From contig JAADGV010000111.1 in the NCBI GenBank assembly GCA_013152205.1, positions 62,001-126,000 on the forward strand: a DNA stretch of 64,000 bases, in the 5' to 3' direction. Positions 11,129 through 20,315 of this stretch are shown here, one piece after another. Source of the stretch: Planctomycetota bacterium. GTDB lineage: Bacteria > Planctomycetota > Planctomycetia > Pirellulales > Lacipirellulaceae. The translations under genes and the position numbers were made by a program. Each line of letters opens with the position of its first letter. Position 1 is the first letter of the stretch. The notes beneath the pieces are model-generated. The model did not search any database. It saw nothing but the letters and a program-made list of their open reading frames with translations, and was not told where the DNA came from.

Positions 11129-12178
11129 GCGGGCGACGCGTTTGGCGATGGTGGCTAGTTGGTTGCGGAGGGCGTCTAGTTGCTCGTTTTTGGCCGAATC
11201 GAAGATGCTTAGGAAGTCGTCGTTTTGGGCCTTTTCGTAGCGGTTCAGGTGTCGGTGGATTTCTGCGAGCGTTGCTTTCATCGATCTTGGCGGTGAGATG
11301 GCCCGGCGTTCTTTGTCGGTTAGCGATTCGTAGTACAGGTGGATGAAATGAAAGTCGCGGGTCATCTCGTTGAGTTGCTGGACTTGTTGTGCGATGGCAT
11401 CGATGTTGGGGGTGTCGAGCGTTAGTAGCTTCGTTTCTACAGCGTCGAGGCTGGTGTGGTAGCCATTGATGCGGGCGTTGAGCTCTACCAAGTTGATTCG
11501 GATTGGTAGATCGTTGGTTTTGGTAGAGGATTTAGGCTCTACTTGTGGTAGTGCTTCGTGTGTCGGTGCGGCGGTTGCGAAATCGGAGTTGTCGTTGTTT
11601 GTTGTTGATAAGACCGACATGAATGGCGACGAAGGTGCGGTTTTTACCTCAAAGGCGATTGGGGCGGCTGTTTCGGTTTGCTTGGTTTCCTCAGCAATGA
11701 TCTTCACGTCGGTTGAGACCGGTGCTGTTTCAACGGGGAGAGGGGCCACGCTGGTTGGGTTCGCGGTTTCAGCAACGGTTTCTGTTGGCGGTTGTATTTC
11801 TGTCGGTTGGTGGTCGACTGGATCGACTTGGCCGAATTGGGGGGCTGGCGGGAATGCTTGAGAGGAGCCGGGCATGGAGTGGGTGGTTGCTTCGGCTAGC
11901 CAAGTCGCGAATAAAGTATGGTCTTGATTCGATTTTGGCGAATCTTGCCACGCTTGAATGACCTGGTCGACTTGAGCCATCCGCTTGGTACGCTGTCTGC
12001 CATCGTGTTTGAAGGCCCGTTCGAGCTGGAAACGTAGATCGGATTCGAGCCGAGTGAGTTCATCTTGCGGGGCTTGGTGCGATTGCTGAGCCGTGACCCC
12101 GGCTGCTAAAATGGCAATGGCGACTAAGGTGCTGACGATAGCTGTGGTGCGTTCGTTTTTTGCGGAAGGTCGGCTCAT
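11126..12178 (-). CDS. Exported or membrane-anchored protein with disordered middle and helical C-terminus
   Basis: A 350-residue protein of no recognised family. The start is set at the ATG at 12178 (MSRPSAKNERTTAIVSTLVA), preceded by AGGA, because the longer frame would run through the divergent gene at 12368. Residues 13-30 form a single hydrophobic segment, either an uncleaved signal anchor or a signal peptide. A short helical region (about 40-110) follows, then about 140 residues rich in Pro, Thr, Glu and Ala that look disordered. The C-terminal 100 residues (from about NLVELNARINGYHTSLDAVE) are heptad-like and probably helical or coiled-coil. The stop codon lies within the end of a repeat, so the C-terminus may have been altered by it. 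Confidence 0.65.
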   Translation of the reverse strand: MSRPSAKNERTTAIVSTLVAIAILAAGVTAQQSHQAPQDELTRLESDLRFQLERAFKHDGRQRTKRMAQVDQVIQAWQDSPKSNQDHTLFATWLAEATTHSMPGSSQAFPPAPQFGQVDPVDHQPTEIQPPTETVAETANPTSVAPLPVETAPVSTDVKIIAEETKQTETAAPIAFEVKTAPSSPFMSVLSTTNNDNSDFATAAPTHEALPQVEPKSSTKTNDLPIRINLVELNARINGYHTSLDAVETKLLTLDTPNIDAIAQQVQQLNEMTRDFHFIHLYYESLTDKERRAISPPRSMKATLAEIHRHLNRYEKAQNDDFLSIFDSAKNEQLDALRNQLATIAKRVAR

Positions 12179-12367
12179 GGATGTGGTTCCTAGTGGCAGT
12201 GCCACAAACGGTTTTTCTGTCGAGGGTCTATGTAAACTTAGTGCAAGGTGAACGCCCATGCGGTCAGGATTTGCCGTTTTTTCGGTAGTTTTCTGGAATT
12301 GGCAGCCACGCATTTTTTGCTGGACGTGACAGCAAGTAGTAAACGATTGAGCGAGTAGGTTCGAGTG

Positions 12368-13015
12368 ATGAATAACCCCATGGTCAAGCCGTTGCTGCTG
12401 GTAGCGGTCGTGCTGGTTTTGCCGTTGGTGGCGATCGCGTTTTGGGGAGAGAGTTTTCGCGAAGTGATCGATCGTTGGCAAGAAACCCCGCCTGCGCCGG
12501 GCGTGTTGGCCCTGGCGGTGGTGGCGATTTTGGCGAGCGATGTTTTTCTGTCGGTGCCCTCGGGGCCTGTCAGCACGTTGGCAGGTAGTCAGTTGGGTTT
12601 TGTGATGGGAACCCTTGCCTCGACGGTTGGTATGACGGTCGGTGCGATCGTGGCATTTGGGCTAGCGCGACGGTGGGGGCGGCCGGTTGCCGAGCGTTTT
12701 TCTTCGCCTGAGCAGTATGCCGAACTAGAATCGGCCTGCCGTGAGCATGGCCCTTGGATGGTGATTCTTACCCGACCGTTGCCGGTGTTGGCTGAGGCGT
12801 CGGCGTTGTTGGTGGGCGCCTTGCAGATGACTTGGCGTACGTTCTTGCCGACGGTGGTTGTGAGCAATTTGTTGATTGCTGCAACGTACTCGGCGCTTGG
12901 ACAACAATCGCAGCAGTACGGGTGGTTGCCGGCTGCGCTGTGTGCGTCGGTTGCCATGCCGTTGTTGGTGGCGTTGTGGTGGCGGAGTCGGTTGCGAATG
13001 ACGAATGACAAATGA
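12368..13015 (+). CDS. TVP38/TMEM64 (VTT domain) membrane protein
   Basis: A 215-residue integral membrane protein of the DedA-related TVP38/TMEM64 group. There are about five hydrophobic segments: an N-terminal helix (9-28), two around 48-100, and two near the C-terminus. The VTT signature region is present: a Gly-rich re-entrant stretch (VPSGPVSTLAGSQLGF, then MTVGAIVAFGLARRWG) and the second half with ILTRPLPVLAEASALLVGA, matching the F/L-x-R-x-x-P motif. Homologues take part in lipid scrambling or envelope homeostasis. GTG at 12365 and ATG at 12368 are adjacent; ATG is used. It is divergent from the preceding gene and convergent with pckA, whose stop is 12 bp away. Confidence 0.82.
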   Translation: MNNPMVKPLLLVAVVLVLPLVAIAFWGESFREVIDRWQETPPAPGVLALAVVAILASDVFLSVPSGPVSTLAGSQLGFVMGTLASTVGMTVGAIVAFGLARRWGRPVAERFSSPEQYAELESACREHGPWMVILTRPLPVLAEASALLVGALQMTWRTFLPTVVVSNLLIAATYSALGQQSQQYGWLPAALCASVAMPLLVALWWRSRLRMTNDK

Positions 13016-13026
13016 CGAATGGGGTG

Positions 13027-14628
13027 TCATACTCCGGCTTGGGCACCTACTTTGGGGCCTGCTGCTTTGGTGGCGTCGGAGGCGTTGTTTTCGAACTTTT
13101 TGAAGTTCTCGACGAAGAGCCCGGCCAGCTTGGATGCGGTGGCGTCGAAAGCCTCTTTGTCGGCCCACGTGTTTCTGGGGACTAAGATTTCGCTGGGTAC
13201 CTCGGCACAAACGGTGGGCACCTCGAAACCGAAGATCGGGTCGGTCTCGGTCGTGGCTTTTGCAAGTGAACCATCGTGGATGGCGTCGATAATTGCCCGA
13301 GTGTACTTAAGGCTCATGCGACTGCCGGTGCCGTATGCGCCGCCGCTCCAGCCGGTGTTTATCAGCCAAGCGCCTGCTTTGTGGTCGCGCATTTTTTCGG
13401 CAAGTATCTCGGCGTACTTGGCTGGGTGCCAAACGAGGAAGGGGCTGCCGAAGCAAGCACTGAACGTTGCTTCTGGCTCGGTGATGCCGACTTCGGTGCC
13501 CGCCACCTTGGCGGTGTAGCCGCTGATGAAGTGGTACATCTTCTGCTCGGGCGTAAGCTTGCTGACCGGTGGCAGCACTCCGAAGGCGTCGCAAGTGAGG
13601 AAGATAATGTTGTTTGGGTGACCAGCTAGGCAGGGAATCTTGGCGTGATCGATGAACTCGATGGGATAGCTTGCCCGAGTGTTTTCGGTTTTTGAGACAT
13701 CGGCGAAGTCGACCACGCGCGAGTCTTCGTCGACCACTACGTTTTCGAGGACCGTTCCGAATCGAATCGCATGGTAAATTTCCGGCTCACTCTCTTCGGC
13801 AAGGTTGATACACTTGGCATAGCATCCGCCCTCGATGTTGAAGATGCCGCGATCGTTCCAGCAATGTTCGTCGTCGCCGATCAGTGCTCGATCGGAATCG
13901 GCTGAGAGGGTTGTTTTACCCGTGCCTGAAAGTCCGAAGAAGAGCGAGACATCGCCCTCGGGGCCTTCGTTGGCCGAGCAGTGCATGGAACAGGTGCCCG
14001 CCTTGGGCATCAGGTAGTGCATGATGGTGAAGATGCCCTTCTTCATTTCGCCGGCGTATTGAGTGCCGAGGATGACGAATTCGGCAGTGGCAAAGTTTAG
14101 CGCAACGCTGGTTTTGGTTTCGACTCCTTCGACGCTAGTGTCGGCATCGCAGGGGCCGGCGTTGAAGACGACATAGTCGGGCTCGCCGAAGTTGGCCAAT
14201 TCTTCGGCTGTGGGGCGAATGAGCATGTTGTGCATGAACAGGGCGTGGTAAGGCCGCGAGCAAATGATACGGACTTTGATTTGCGAGTCGGAATCCCAGC
14301 CGGCAAAGCCATCGACGACGTAAAGCTGTTTACAAGTGTTGAGGTAGTCGATGGCAATCTTGCGATTTTTGGCAAACGAATCTTCGGGGAACGGGATGTT
14401 AATGTCGCCCCACCAGACATCGTTTTTGCTGGAAGCTTCTTCGACAATTCGCTTGTCTTTCGGGCTACGGCCTTTTTTGGCGGCTGAATCGGTTGCGATG
14501 GCGCCGCTGGCAACAATGGTGCTCCCGTCGTTTAGGATACCGTCTTCGTAAAGCCTTGCTGTCGGGGCATTGCGGAGAACGTTGGAGACGTTGATTCCGT
14601 AACTGGTGAGGCTGATTGAATTAGACAT
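13027..14628 (-). CDS. pckA: Phosphoenolpyruvate carboxykinase (ATP)
   Basis: A 533-residue ATP-dependent PEP carboxykinase, close to the usual 525-540. It converts oxaloacetate and ATP to PEP, CO2 and ADP, the first committed step of gluconeogenesis. Visible motifs are the P-loop GLSGTGKTT (232-240), kinase-2 LIGDDEHCW (249-257) with the metal-binding Asp pair, the substrate-site CSRPYHALF (123-131), an RASYPIEFI segment and the C-terminal TGWSGGAYGTGSRM adenine-site loop. The Arg, Lys, His and Asp ligands appear intact. The ATG at 14628 begins MSNSISLTSYGI, a normal N-terminus. It is transcribed alone; a 103-bp dispersed repeat occupies its upstream region. Confidence 0.96.
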   Translation of the reverse strand: MSNSISLTSYGINVSNVLRNAPTARLYEDGILNDGSTIVASGAIATDSAAKKGRSPKDKRIVEEASSKNDVWWGDINIPFPEDSFAKNRKIAIDYLNTCKQLYVVDGFAGWDSDSQIKVRIICSRPYHALFMHNMLIRPTAEELANFGEPDYVVFNAGPCDADTSVEGVETKTSVALNFATAEFVILGTQYAGEMKKGIFTIMHYLMPKAGTCSMHCSANEGPEGDVSLFFGLSGTGKTTLSADSDRALIGDDEHCWNDRGIFNIEGGCYAKCINLAEESEPEIYHAIRFGTVLENVVVDEDSRVVDFADVSKTENTRASYPIEFIDHAKIPCLAGHPNNIIFLTCDAFGVLPPVSKLTPEQKMYHFISGYTAKVAGTEVGITEPEATFSACFGSPFLVWHPAKYAEILAEKMRDHKAGAWLINTGWSGGAYGTGSRMSLKYTRAIIDAIHDGSLAKATTETDPIFGFEVPTVCAEVPSEILVPRNTWADKEAFDATASKLAGLFVENFKKFENNASDATKAAGPKVGAQAGV

Positions 14629-15050
14629 GAGGATACCTCATGGGGTTGAGTGTCAAGGCAAGCCCGTTGGGCGTTGCTTTTATTGATGTATGCGCTAGAA
14701 ACTTTACTTGTTCCAAGCATTCACTCGCTAAATCCGGCACTCCCGTTGGTCGGCCTGTTGCTTTCCTGGCGCATACCTCAATAGTCGAGTCCTAGTCGAG
14801 CATTTATCACTTGAGTGTTCCACTCCACCGAGACGGTGGGACTATATAGCCCGACCCTCTGAGTCGGAGTGCCGGAACACACGACAGTGATGCCCCTAAT
14901 GGTATCCGTTTAACGGTTGATTTTCTAGTAGGGCGCGTCACGATGCAGGACGATAGCAAAGTTGGCAAGCATCCGTTGTGAGAGGATGTCGTGGCCGACA
15001 CCGTTAACGAATCCGCTTTGGCTGAAGTGACTCTTGGGAGCGTAGAACGG
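14629..15050. other. Intergenic region upstream of pckA
   Basis: 422 bp between minus-strand genes. It contains the 103-bp repeat at 14679-14781, a second imperfect palindromic stretch at about 14820-14880, and GAGGATGTCGTGGCCGACAC (14983-15002), whose core GGATGTCGTGGCCGACACCG recurs at 33187-33206. The promoter of pckA must lie here, probably between the repeat and 14628. No gene is seen. Confidence 0.45.
14679..14781 (+). repeat. 103-bp dispersed repeat, copy 1 of 2
   Basis: It aligns without gaps to 18724-18826 with about 15 differences in 103 bases (about 85% identity). The central 20 bases GGCACTCCCGTTGGTCGGCC are identical. Both copies are in the same orientation and bracket the CHAT-protein gene and a small lipoprotein gene. 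Neither copy has a convincing reading frame. Confidence 0.85.
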
Positions 15051-18000
15051 TTACTCTTTTTCTTGCCCTTTGTCGGTTTTGCCTTGGGAAGCAGGTGGCT
15101 CGGAATCGATAAGGAGCCCGGTATCGATAAGAAGATAGCCGCCCCAAAAGAAGGGATGGTCGGCGGTTAATGGAGGGTCGTCTTTGCGGGTTTTGACGCG
15201 AGGTTCCATTGCGGGGTCGATGGGCAGCTCTTGGGCGAGTTGGACGCTTCGTTGCCATGCGTCGGCTGCGGAGGTATGGGGAAGCTCTTGGATGAATTCG
15301 CGCATGATGTCGAGAGTCGATTGGCCACCGACGCGCCAGCGGCTTAGCAAGATGGTTTGTGCCCCGGTCGACAGCAGCCCGCAACTGGCAAGAAACAGTT
15401 CTTCGCCGGGTCGGGCTAGGATGGATTTTCGCTTGGAGGTTTTTCCTCCGCGTTCGGCAATCGTGTGAATTCCTGGGAGTATGATCCGTTGGGGGCCGAA
15501 TTGGGGCAGCATCAGCCACTGGTTCAAGCCGTTTTGCCTGTTTGATCGGCCTTGCGACATGGGAGACCAGGCCAGTGGTTGGTTGGGGTCGATATTGATT
15601 TCGTTGAGAACGACCAGCGTGTCTAGAAATGATCCGATGAGTGGGGTTGGTATTGGCGAAGGCGAGGGCAATTCGATGGTATTGGATAATGCCTCTCGCA
15701 GTGTTTCGATTGCTTCAGCTTGTTCCTCGTCGGTATCGCCGGGGACGATTGCGTGGCCGACGAGTGCTGAGCGTTGGATGCGTCGCCAGGGGATCGTTTG
15801 GCCGTAGGCCAAGCTCATGGTGGGGACGACGCGCAGTTTTGTGAGCGAGATTAGAGGGGCATTGCGGTCCTCTAGTTTCGCCGGTAGCGCGGCAAATGGC
15901 ACGTACCAGACAATTCCATCGGGTACGACGACCAGTTCGGTAATTGCTTCGGGATCGATGGAAGATCCTTTGAAGAGCGCGTTGAACAGTTTGTTGCCGG
16001 TTTCAAGCCACTTGGTCGAAGTCAACTGTTCGCTGGTGAGGCTGTGGTTGGCGTCGTAGTTGCCAAGCTCTCGTAAGAAATTGTTGAGGGGGCCTGCCAG
16101 GCGTCCCATGGGGCCACAGTTCCAATGGGTTGAGGCATTGGAAGTGACTAAGAAACCGAGCAGTCCGTTGGCCGTGTTGTGAAAAACGGCGACTGCTTGT
16201 CCTGGTTTGAGTTTTGATTGGAGAGTTGTGGTGGCGAGGAACGGTGGGAACTGTAGGTCGGTACTGATACGCTCTAAGCTAATTCGCTGAAGAAGTGCTT
16301 CGCGGTTGGCAATGCTAGTCGACCAGTTGCGCCACACCTTTGTCAGTTCGCGTTGAGCGTGGTCGTCGAGTCCTTCGTGCCAATCGGCTTGAATTTTCGC
16401 TCGCAGTTGCTGGCCAGCTTTGAGCCTCTCTGCGTACCCGGGGTAACGCAGCATCAGGTCGCTGCGTTGGTTTTGCCTTCGGGGGTTGAGAACGATCTCC
16501 GGGGCTTCGAGCGTGTTGCGTAGGGCGGCCAACTTGCCACCGAAAGCCAGTTGGCCGTGGTAACGACGACGTTTGGCCAGGTCGGTAATTTCTAGGGCTG
16601 CGCCGGCTGATTTGTTGGCGAATTGTGCGTCTAGCCAGTGATTGAAGGCTTGGTCGTGAGGCGTCTTCATGTAGGCCAGGGTTTGCAGCGGTCGGATGAC
16701 CCAATCTGTGGGCGTGGGGTCGCTGAGCAATGTTTGGTACACATTCACGGCCGACCGCGGTCGGAGTAGTTGTTGCACGTAGCGTTGATTCGCGATGGCA
16801 ATTTGCAAATTGCGAGGTGCAAGAGACATCTGCCGATTAACGGCTTGGGCAAGTACGTTCGCTGCCGATTCGTGCCCTTGTTGGTAGAGCAAGCGAGCTT
16901 CTAGATATTGCGACCAATTGCCAAGCAATCCGGTGCGGGCACCCCTCATGCGAGATTGCCCGGTATTGAGCATCGTAGCCGCTTCTGACCAATTGCCGAT
17001 ATTCATCAGCTCTTCGGTCATGGCAAAGCTAAGACGAGAGAAAATGTGTTGATAGCGTTCTCGTCTTGCCCAGGCGGCGGCGGGTTCTAACATCGGGTCG
17101 ATATTATTTTTCGGATCAATTTGCCGTAGGATCGCTCGAAGCCGAAAGGCCTCGTCAACGATGCCAGCATCTTCGTAATAGAAGGCCGAAAAACTAGCCT
17201 CGGCCAAGTGGCGCGAAGCGGCGTCGAAATTTCCGCTTTCTAGTTCGAGTCGTCCCATTTCGAGCAAGGCGACGCAGGTCAGCGGGTGGTCGAATTTTCC
17301 GGCGAGTCGTTCAGCGCGAGCTAGGCGTTTTCGTGCCAGGTCGATCTTGCCTTGCCCGGCGTAGGCAATGCCAAGCTGCAAGTCGACCCAGGCATTGGAC
17401 CAGTGGTTTGGGGGAGCACTGCCTGAGAGTTTGGCCGTGATAGCAAGCGAAATGGCATCGTGTTTGGCGAGCGGGCCGAGGAGTTCGTTTCGGCGTCGGA
17501 TGGCTAGAGCCGTGGCGCGAACGATCTCGACCACGTTGATTTTCCACAATTGTGCGGCTTGGACGACTCCACCGCTTTGGGCCGCCCGATTGCCGCTCTG
17601 TAGATCGCCTTGGTTAATGAGCATCTGCGTCGGCAGGCTTCCGAGGGTAAACTGCCGGCTACTTTTGCCCCAGGGAATTGGACGGCGGGCACGACTGGTG
17701 TCGGGTCGAGGCGATTGCTTGAAGTTTACCCTCAGCAGCCATTTGGGATTTTCTAAGAACAGCGCACATGCATGATTGAACTCTTCGAGTGCTCGTTCTG
17801 GTAGGCCTTGATGGTAGAGCACTTCGCCCCACATGGCATGGTAGGCGATCGAGTCGACCCAGCGCGTGACTCCGATTCTGACGCCCCCTCTTGTCGCCTC
17901 GCGTCGAAAGGTCCGCTCAGCTTCGCGGTAGTCGCCTTCGTAGAGTTCTTGGATGCCTCGGAAGTAAGTGAAGGAAGGAGTGGAGCCAAGGCCGCGTTGT

Positions 18001-18092
18001 CCGTGGGCGTGTTTTGAGGTGTGGGATACGGCAACTACTGCTACGAATGCTAGCGTGGCAAGTCGTCGCAGGTGGTAAGTGAGTGCTGGCAC
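15051..18092 (-). CDS. Exported TPR and CHAT-domain protein, catalytic dyad apparently lost
   Basis: A 1,013-residue protein. The start is set at GTG 18092 because GGAG lies at the right distance and the product begins with a signal peptide (VPALTYHLRRLATLAFVAVV); an ATG at 18125 would add 11 residues. Residues 45-500 are a long array of TPR-like helix pairs (for example FRGIQELYEGDYREAERTFR and ALEEFNHACALFLENP). The C-terminal 320 residues read as a CHAT domain: VVVPDGIVWYVPFAALPA, then LVGHA, and GAQTILLSRWRV, then FFWGGYLLI. CHAT is a caspase-like protease fold. In my hand alignment the usual catalytic His and Cys positions (ATHG, LSACET) read NEIN and LPGIHT, so it may be a non-proteolytic scaffold. 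Confidence 0.85.
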   Translation of the reverse strand: MPALTYHLRRLATLAFVAVVAVSHTSKHAHGQRGLGSTPSFTYFRGIQELYEGDYREAERTFRREATRGGVRIGVTRWVDSIAYHAMWGEVLYHQGLPERALEEFNHACALFLENPKWLLRVNFKQSPRPDTSRARRPIPWGKSSRQFTLGSLPTQMLINQGDLQSGNRAAQSGGVVQAAQLWKINVVEIVRATALAIRRRNELLGPLAKHDAISLAITAKLSGSAPPNHWSNAWVDLQLGIAYAGQGKIDLARKRLARAERLAGKFDHPLTCVALLEMGRLELESGNFDAASRHLAEASFSAFYYEDAGIVDEAFRLRAILRQIDPKNNIDPMLEPAAAWARRERYQHIFSRLSFAMTEELMNIGNWSEAATMLNTGQSRMRGARTGLLGNWSQYLEARLLYQQGHESAANVLAQAVNRQMSLAPRNLQIAIANQRYVQQLLRPRSAVNVYQTLLSDPTPTDWVIRPLQTLAYMKTPHDQAFNHWLDAQFANKSAGAALEITDLAKRRRYHGQLAFGGKLAALRNTLEAPEIVLNPRRQNQRSDLMLRYPGYAERLKAGQQLRAKIQADWHEGLDDHAQRELTKVWRNWSTSIANREALLQRISLERISTDLQFPPFLATTTLQSKLKPGQAVAVFHNTANGLLGFLVTSNASTHWNCGPMGRLAGPLNNFLRELGNYDANHSLTSEQLTSTKWLETGNKLFNALFKGSSIDPEAITELVVVPDGIVWYVPFAALPAKLEDRNAPLISLTKLRVVPTMSLAYGQTIPWRRIQRSALVGHAIVPGDTDEEQAEAIETLREALSNTIELPSPSPIPTPLIGSFLDTLVVLNEINIDPNQPLAWSPMSQGRSNRQNGLNQWLMLPQFGPQRIILPGIHTIAERGGKTSKRKSILARPGEELFLASCGLLSTGAQTILLSRWRVGGQSTLDIMREFIQELPHTSAADAWQRSVQLAQELPIDPAMEPRVKTRKDDPPLTADHPFFWGGYLLIDTGLLIDSEPPASQGKTDKGQEKE

Positions 18093-18455
18093 GTCTCTGC
18101 TCCAATAATGCTGAGTCGACAGCATTGCCCATTATTCGTGCAAGTGATGTGGCTCTTCCCTCGTCACTCCATTCTAGCAGCTTATGCTCTCGAAAAGCGA
18201 TTTTAGGCTATCTATCCGGGGAAAAGTAGTAGCAAACAAGATTGGGCCGATACGAGAAAGCTAGCAGTTTTGGAAGCAGGCAAGAGAAAATAATACGTTC
18301 AGTGAAAGTTTGCGGGTTGAGACGACGATAACGGTTGTGTTGCCAACTATCGAGGTTGGTGACCTTGCAGGAGAAGGCCTTCTCTCGGTGAGAGAGCTTT
18401 GACAAAACAGACCATTGATGCTTCGGCTAGGGGCCGTCGATCAGGAGCAACGACC
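18093..18455. other. Divergent intergenic region between the CHAT gene and a lipoprotein gene
   Basis: 363 bp that should contain promoters for both flanking genes. I see no repeat or structured element in it. The longer TTG-started frame at 18399 was not used, because a GTG with a strong ribosome-binding site lies downstream. Confidence 0.4.
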
Positions 18456-18698
18456 GTGAAGAATTCGTCATCGCATTCGCAACGCCGCCTTAGCACGATG
18501 CTATGTGGTTTGGTGGTATTGGTATCGCTAGCGGCCACAGGTTGCCAAATGGATATAGCGGGCCAGACTTTGCCCAGCCCGTACTACCTGAGTGACGACG
18601 TCCAATACTACGCCCCTGGGCCCGAGTTTAAGTTGGCCCGAGAGGCTGCTGCCCTGAAAGAGCAGTCGGCGAAGCAGATTAGCAAGCCGCAACCTTAA
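18456..18698 (+). CDS. Small planctomycete lipoprotein
   Basis: An 80-residue protein. The GTG at 18456 has a strong AGGAG eight bases upstream and yields a clean lipoprotein signal: a basic N-terminus, the hydrophobic MLCGLVVLVSLAATGC, and the lipobox Cys. The mature part is only about 45 residues and contains LPSPYYLSDDVQYYAPGPEF, a pattern I associate with short conserved secreted proteins of Pirellulales. It ends in a charged helix (KLAREAAALKEQSAKQ). It is probably anchored in the inner or outer membrane; role unknown. It lies divergent to the CHAT gene, and the second copy of a 103-bp repeat begins 26 bp after its stop codon. Confidence 0.75.
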   Translation: MKNSSSHSQRRLSTMLCGLVVLVSLAATGCQMDIAGQTLPSPYYLSDDVQYYAPGPEFKLAREAAALKEQSAKQISKPQP

Positions 18699-18723
18699 CC
18701 TTCGATCAACATTCTCGACCGCA

Positions 18724-18826
18724 TTTATTGATGTGTGCATTAGGAACTTTACTTTGTCCAAGCATTTACACGCAAAACCCGGCACTCCCGTTGGTCGGCC
18801 TGTCATTTTCCTCGCGCATAGCTCAA
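18724..18826 (+). repeat. 103-bp dispersed repeat, copy 2 of 2
   Basis: Partner of 14679-14781: same length, same orientation, about 85% identical by eye. It starts 26 bp after the lipoprotein stop codon. Confidence 0.85.
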
Positions 18827-19178
18827 AAACTCTGGCATAACCGATCTGGTTGGTGCTGTAAGAAATCATGCCGCTTGTCATGGGCGATCAGTTATCTGAT
18901 CGTCGGTAACATGGAGGGGGGGACGGCACCCTAAGAGGCAGGCGTCTGAGGTGCGTTTCGTGAAAGCGTAGCGTTTCTCAGACGTCGATGCCCTAGGGAT
19001 GAGTGGTTTCTTCTTACCCAATATCCAAGGCCCGAATGACCAATGGGGCTGGTGTCGTTGCGCCTCTGGATTGGTCATTCGGTCATTGTGGCGTGGCCGG
19101 TTGGGTGCCACTGCTGGGCAAGCCAGACAGTGGCACCCGTCAATTTTAGGATAGAAGGACTACTAAGACGCTGTGGTG
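18827..19178. other. Repeat-rich intergenic region between two convergent genes
   Basis: It holds three inverted repeats. GCGTCTGAG and CTCAGACGT surround a loop at about 18948-18983. GAATGACCAAT (19036) and ATTGGTCATTC form a second pair. GGGTGCCACTG and CAGTGGCACCC at 19103-19138 form the third. No gene is supported. Confidence 0.5.
19103..19138. repeat. GGGTGCCACTG palindromic repeat, copy 1
   Basis: Arms GGGTGCCACTG and CAGTGGCACCC with an inner CTGG/CCAG pairing form a 36-bp hairpin. The same arms recur in a larger element at 39335-39413. Confidence 0.75.
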
Positions 19179-20315
19179 CTATGCTGGGGTTGCTTTTTCT
19201 GGTTGCTTGGGCTTGGCGAGTTGTTGTTTGAACCATCTTGTTAGTCGCACGCCCTGGGGCCGCCATGCTAAGTGTGGGAAACACATGACTCGGTAACTTG
19301 TTTCGACATGGGTTTGATAGCGATGTTTGTATTGGTAGTCGCCTCCGCCTAGGTTGATGCTGACGTCGTTGCGTTGGAAGCTGTCTTCGATCATCCACGT
19401 CAATAGCACTTTGCCGGCACCTTGTTTGGTATAGTCGCGGTCGTAACCCATGCGTAGGCCAAAAATTTCGCCCTGGTAGTGGTAGTTGTACTGAAACGCG
19501 ATAGGGACGCCATCAAGTTTTAGTATGGCGAGGTCCAGCATTCCGTGCTTAGCAGCCATGGCATGGCTGTCTTGTAGGAAATCGCGGACATGTTCGTGAC
19601 AGAGCGTGTTGCCGGTCGTCGACTTGCCTTGCCAGCTTTTTTGCGAGATGCGAAGGCAGTCTTCGTAGAGATCCCAACGCGGATTGCCATCGCCTTGGCT
19701 GGCTGCGTCAGGCCGATGCCGCTCGAAAGTGACTTCGCCATGGCGGGCTAAAACTCGTACTTGACGGCGAGATTCGTGGCGCCATTTTTTACTTCTTGAG
19801 GCGAGGTATTGTTCGTAATCGCTGCCAGCGATGCGAATGAGGGCACCGTGTTGGTAAGCGGACAGTTGTGGTTGCCAGTCGACGGCTTCGAGAGCTTTTG
19901 CCGAGGTGCAGTGTTTTTCTTTGGGGACTGCTGTCCAGCGCAGGTCGACCATGTCCCAGTCGCGGGGTGTCTTGCTGAGATGTTTCATGGCCATGTGCAA
20001 CGTGGCTGCTTGGTTGGGGCCGATCGGGCCGTACCACATCCCCCAATCGCTCAAGGGGTAAGTCAGCACACGGACGGTACCGACTGAATAGCTTTCGCGC
20101 TTGATGCAGAAGGGGACGATGCCGATGACGGTGTCTTGCGAGCGAACCACCAAGACGCGAAGGGTTTGCGATTCGCCAAAGTGTTTCCAATAGAGCTTTA
20201 GCCAATCGAAGCTGTGGAAGAAAGAAGCTTTGGGCGTGCGTGGCAGCAAGGCATTCCATGCGAGCCGATACTGTTCGAGCTGCTCGATGTCGTTGATTTC
20301 TACAACGTCAGCCAT
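19179..20315 (-). CDS. GNAT-fold acetyltransferase of the CelD/BioF2-like family
   Basis: A 378-residue soluble protein of the double-GNAT (FemAB-like, BioF2-like/CelD) type found in exopolysaccharide and cell-surface modification. The ATG at 20315 has AGG eight bases upstream; a GTG three codons earlier is less well placed. The N-terminal half contains SFFHSFDWLKLYWKHF and LRVLVVRSQDTVIGIVPF, typical of the family. The second half has LAILKLDGVPIAFQYNYHY, then GYDRDYTKQGAGKVLLTWM, which is the acyl-CoA-binding Q-x-x-G-x-G/A motif of GNAT folds. No polysaccharide cluster surrounds it, so the acceptor is unknown. Confidence 0.85.
   Translation of the reverse strand: MADVVEINDIEQLEQYRLAWNALLPRTPKASFFHSFDWLKLYWKHFGESQTLRVLVVRSQDTVIGIVPFCIKRESYSVGTVRVLTYPLSDWGMWYGPIGPNQAATLHMAMKHLSKTPRDWDMVDLRWTAVPKEKHCTSAKALEAVDWQPQLSAYQHGALIRIAGSDYEQYLASRSKKWRHESRRQVRVLARHGEVTFERHRPDAASQGDGNPRWDLYEDCLRISQKSWQGKSTTGNTLCHEHVRDFLQDSHAMAAKHGMLDLAILKLDGVPIAFQYNYHYQGEIFGLRMGYDRDYTKQGAGKVLLTWMIEDSFQRNDVSINLGGGDYQYKHRYQTHVETSYRVMCFPHLAWRPQGVRLTRWFKQQLAKPKQPEKATPA

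Noticed and set aside
15004-15519. Minus-strand Arg/Pro-rich frame inside the CHAT gene
   Set aside because: A shadow of the CHAT gene in another frame; composition is typical of out-of-frame GC-rich coding sequence.
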